From: an uncultured Alphaproteobacteria bacterium
GTDB taxonomy: Bacteria; Pseudomonadota; Alphaproteobacteria; Rhizobiales; Beijerinckiaceae
DNA length: 23,881 nucleotides
NCBI GenBank assembly: GCA_937988775.1
Contig: CALKHP010000014.1
Span: 1 to 23,881 of the forward strand
Direction of reading: 5' to 3'
Below, one piece after another: positions 22,562-23,881 of this stretch; within the stretch, counting starts at the first letter, position 1; each line of letters opens with the position of its first letter. Under the pieces are notes generated by a model. That model did no database searches and was not told where the DNA came from. It was given only the letters and a program-made list of their open reading frames with translations. Position numbers and translations under genes: made by a program.

Positions 22562-23578
22562 ATGACGATCGATCATCGCATTGCGAAACTCGGCGACCTG
22601 CCGCTGCAAAATGGCGGCGTCCTGAAGGGAGCGCAACTCGCCTACAAGGTTTTCGGCGCAGCGTCGCCCGGCCGCCCCGTCATCGTCTATCCGACATCGT
22701 TCGGCACGACCCATCGCGACCTGGAATGGCTGATCGGCCCGGGCCGGGCGCTTGATCCCGAACGCTATCTGATCGTGATGATCAACCTGTTCGGAAACGG
22801 CCTGTCATCCTCGCCGAGCAACGCGGCCGAGGGCCAGCGCGGCGGCGCTTTCCCGCCCCTGACCATGTATGACAATGTCGCAGCGCAGCATCGCCTCATC
22901 GCCGACTTGCTCGGCATTGGCCGCGTCGCGCTCGTCGTCGGCTTCTCGATGGGCGCGCAGGCGGCGTTCCACTGGGCGGCGCGCTACCCGGACTTCGTGC
23001 AGCGCATCGCGCCGATTTGCGGCTCGGCGCGCACATCGCATCACAATGTCGTCTTCCTGGAGGGCGTGAAGGCCGCCCTGACCGGCGACCGGGCCTGCGA
23101 GGATGGCGCCTTCACCGCGCGGCCGGGCCAGGGCTTGCGCAACATGGCGCGCGTCTATGCCGGCTGGGGCCTGTCGCAGGCCTTCTACCGCGAGGAAATC
23201 TATCTCCGGCTCGGCTTCACCTCGCTCGAGGATTTTATCGTTCGGGACTGGGAGGCGCGGTTCCGCCATCACGACGGCAATGACCTTCTCGCCATGATCC
23301 AGACCTGGCAGAGCGCCGATATCGGGTCCGGCACGCCGTTCGACGGCGATCTCTTGCGGGCGCTTGCGGCGATCAGCGCGCAGGCGCTGGTCATGCCGAG
23401 CGAGACCGACCTCTATTTTCCCGTCGAGGATAGCCGCCGTGAGGTCGCGGCCATGAAGGCGGCCCGCCTGCTGCCGATCCCGACCATCTGGGGGCACCGC
23501 GTCAATAATCCAGCGCAAAATCCGGATGATGCGGCCTTCATCGACCGGGCGCTGCGGGAATTTCTCGCCGAGCCGTAG
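22562..23578 (+). CDS. Alpha/beta hydrolase, MetX-like
   Basis: The 338-residue cytosolic alpha/beta-fold enzyme resembles the homoserine O-acetyltransferase (MetX) branch. The nucleophile elbow is VGFSMGAQ with Ser129, and the likely triad partners are Asp283 (SETDLYFP) and His312 (IWGHRVNNP). FGTTHRDLEWLIGPGRALDPERY and IVMINLFGNGLSSSPSN in shortened form (NLFGNGLSSSP) match that branch. The GxSMG elbow differs from the GGSMGGMQ of true MetX, so a hydrolase or other acyltransferase is as likely as methionine synthesis. It follows livF by 29 bases, presumably as the last gene of the operon, and may process the imported compound. The start at 22562 lacks a strong Shine-Dalgarno. Confidence 0.87.
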   Translation: MTIDHRIAKLGDLPLQNGGVLKGAQLAYKVFGAASPGRPVIVYPTSFGTTHRDLEWLIGPGRALDPERYLIVMINLFGNGLSSSPSNAAEGQRGGAFPPLTMYDNVAAQHRLIADLLGIGRVALVVGFSMGAQAAFHWAARYPDFVQRIAPICGSARTSHHNVVFLEGVKAALTGDRACEDGAFTARPGQGLRNMARVYAGWGLSQAFYREEIYLRLGFTSLEDFIVRDWEARFRHHDGNDLLAMIQTWQSADIGSGTPFDGDLLRALAAISAQALVMPSETDLYFPVEDSRREVAAMKAARLLPIPTIWGHRVNNPAQNPDDAAFIDRALREFLAEP

Positions 23579-23632
23579 CCCGACTTGCCCCTGATGGCAG
23601 GCGGGGCAGGCCCGCAACGGACGAACCTGCTT

Positions 23633-23881
23633 CTAGCTTCGTTTGAGGAGGTTGCCGGCAAGCGTGCTGCGCAGCCATTTCACGAAAGCCGCGTCCTGGA
23701 CGCCGCTGCGGAAGCCCTTGGGCCGCACCAGGTAATAGGAGGTCGTCTCGAGGCTGGTCGAGGAATCGTCGAGCGGCGCGATCAGCCGGCCGTCGCGGAC
23801 CTCGTCCTCGGTGAGGATTTCGCCCTCGAGGATGACGCCGCGTCCGGCAACGGCGGCGTCGATCGCCATGCTCGAGCGGTC
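23633..23881 (-). CDS. LysR-family transcriptional regulator, C-terminal fragment (cut by window edge)
   Basis: The minus-strand frame is open to the window end, so the DNA-binding N-terminus lies outside. The 82 visible residues include SSMAIDAAVAGRGVILEGEI, followed by DEVRDGRLIAPLDDS. This is the usual end of the LysR effector-binding domain, closest to the GcvA-type group, with a final Phe-Val-Lys-Trp-Leu helix. It converges on the alpha/beta hydrolase with 54 bases between the stops. It may regulate genes beyond the window rather than this operon. Confidence 0.85.
   Translation of the reverse strand, partial: DRSSMAIDAAVAGRGVILEGEILTEDEVRDGRLIAPLDDSSTSLETTSYYLVRPKGFRSGVQDAAFVKWLRSTLAGNLLKRS

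Noticed and set aside
22562..23578. Assignment of the last operon gene as metX (homoserine O-acetyltransferase)
   Set aside because: The fold and triad match, but the nucleophile elbow is GFSMGAQ rather than the usual GGSMGGMQ and no methionine gene is nearby, so only the broader family is claimed.

Overview
The window looks like a chromosomal segment of a GC-rich alphaproteobacterium, most likely Hyphomicrobiales (Rhizobiales). The signs are an ftsH-glmM pair, Omp25/Omp31-type outer-membrane barrels, a serC leader resembling the alphaproteobacterial serC RNA motif, a RIME-like palindromic repeat, an RpoH sigma factor next to an RluD-type pseudouridine synthase, and LysR and Liv-type transport genes. 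Genus cannot be fixed from sequence reading alone. All genes read through cleanly; no frameshifts, insertion sequences, CRISPR arrays or phage genes were seen.

Layout. 1-2675: the 3' part of ftsH (cut by the window edge), a terminator, then glmM. 2676-5722: three consecutive outer-membrane beta-barrel genes. The first two are paralogues and the third is of the Omp25/31 type. Each has a TAGGGTTAA element upstream, and strong terminators follow the first and third. 5751-8782: serC with a structured leader, a 105-bp palindromic repeat, then serA; together they carry out the first two steps of serine synthesis. 8771-10659: an EamA-family exporter (minus) and a class I glutamine amidotransferase (plus), divergent around a GGATAC/GTATCC repeat cluster. 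10726-13268: a terminator hairpin close to purA, purA, and a one-pass membrane protein of unknown function. 13331-15511: a bidirectional terminator, then rpoH with a good housekeeping-type promoter and rluD, both on minus. 15635-15757: a promoter and tRNA-Glu(CTC).

15855-23578 is the accessory-looking part. A PAS-LuxR regulator (minus) diverges from an amidohydrolase, a complete branched-chain amino-acid-type ABC transporter (binding protein, two permeases, two ATPases) and a MetX-like alpha/beta hydrolase. The spacer of about 300 bp holds a perfect TTACCT-N8-AGGTAA inverted repeat, a 12-bp direct repeat and a long hairpin. The inferred job is regulated import and hydrolysis of an amino-acid derivative or small peptide; the substrate is unknown. 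The window closes with the 3' end of a convergent LysR-type regulator gene.

The best candidates for undescribed biology are the PAS-LuxR/amidohydrolase/ABC/hydrolase module with its operator, and the shared upstream element of the three outer-membrane protein genes. The rest is mostly conserved housekeeping gene content.
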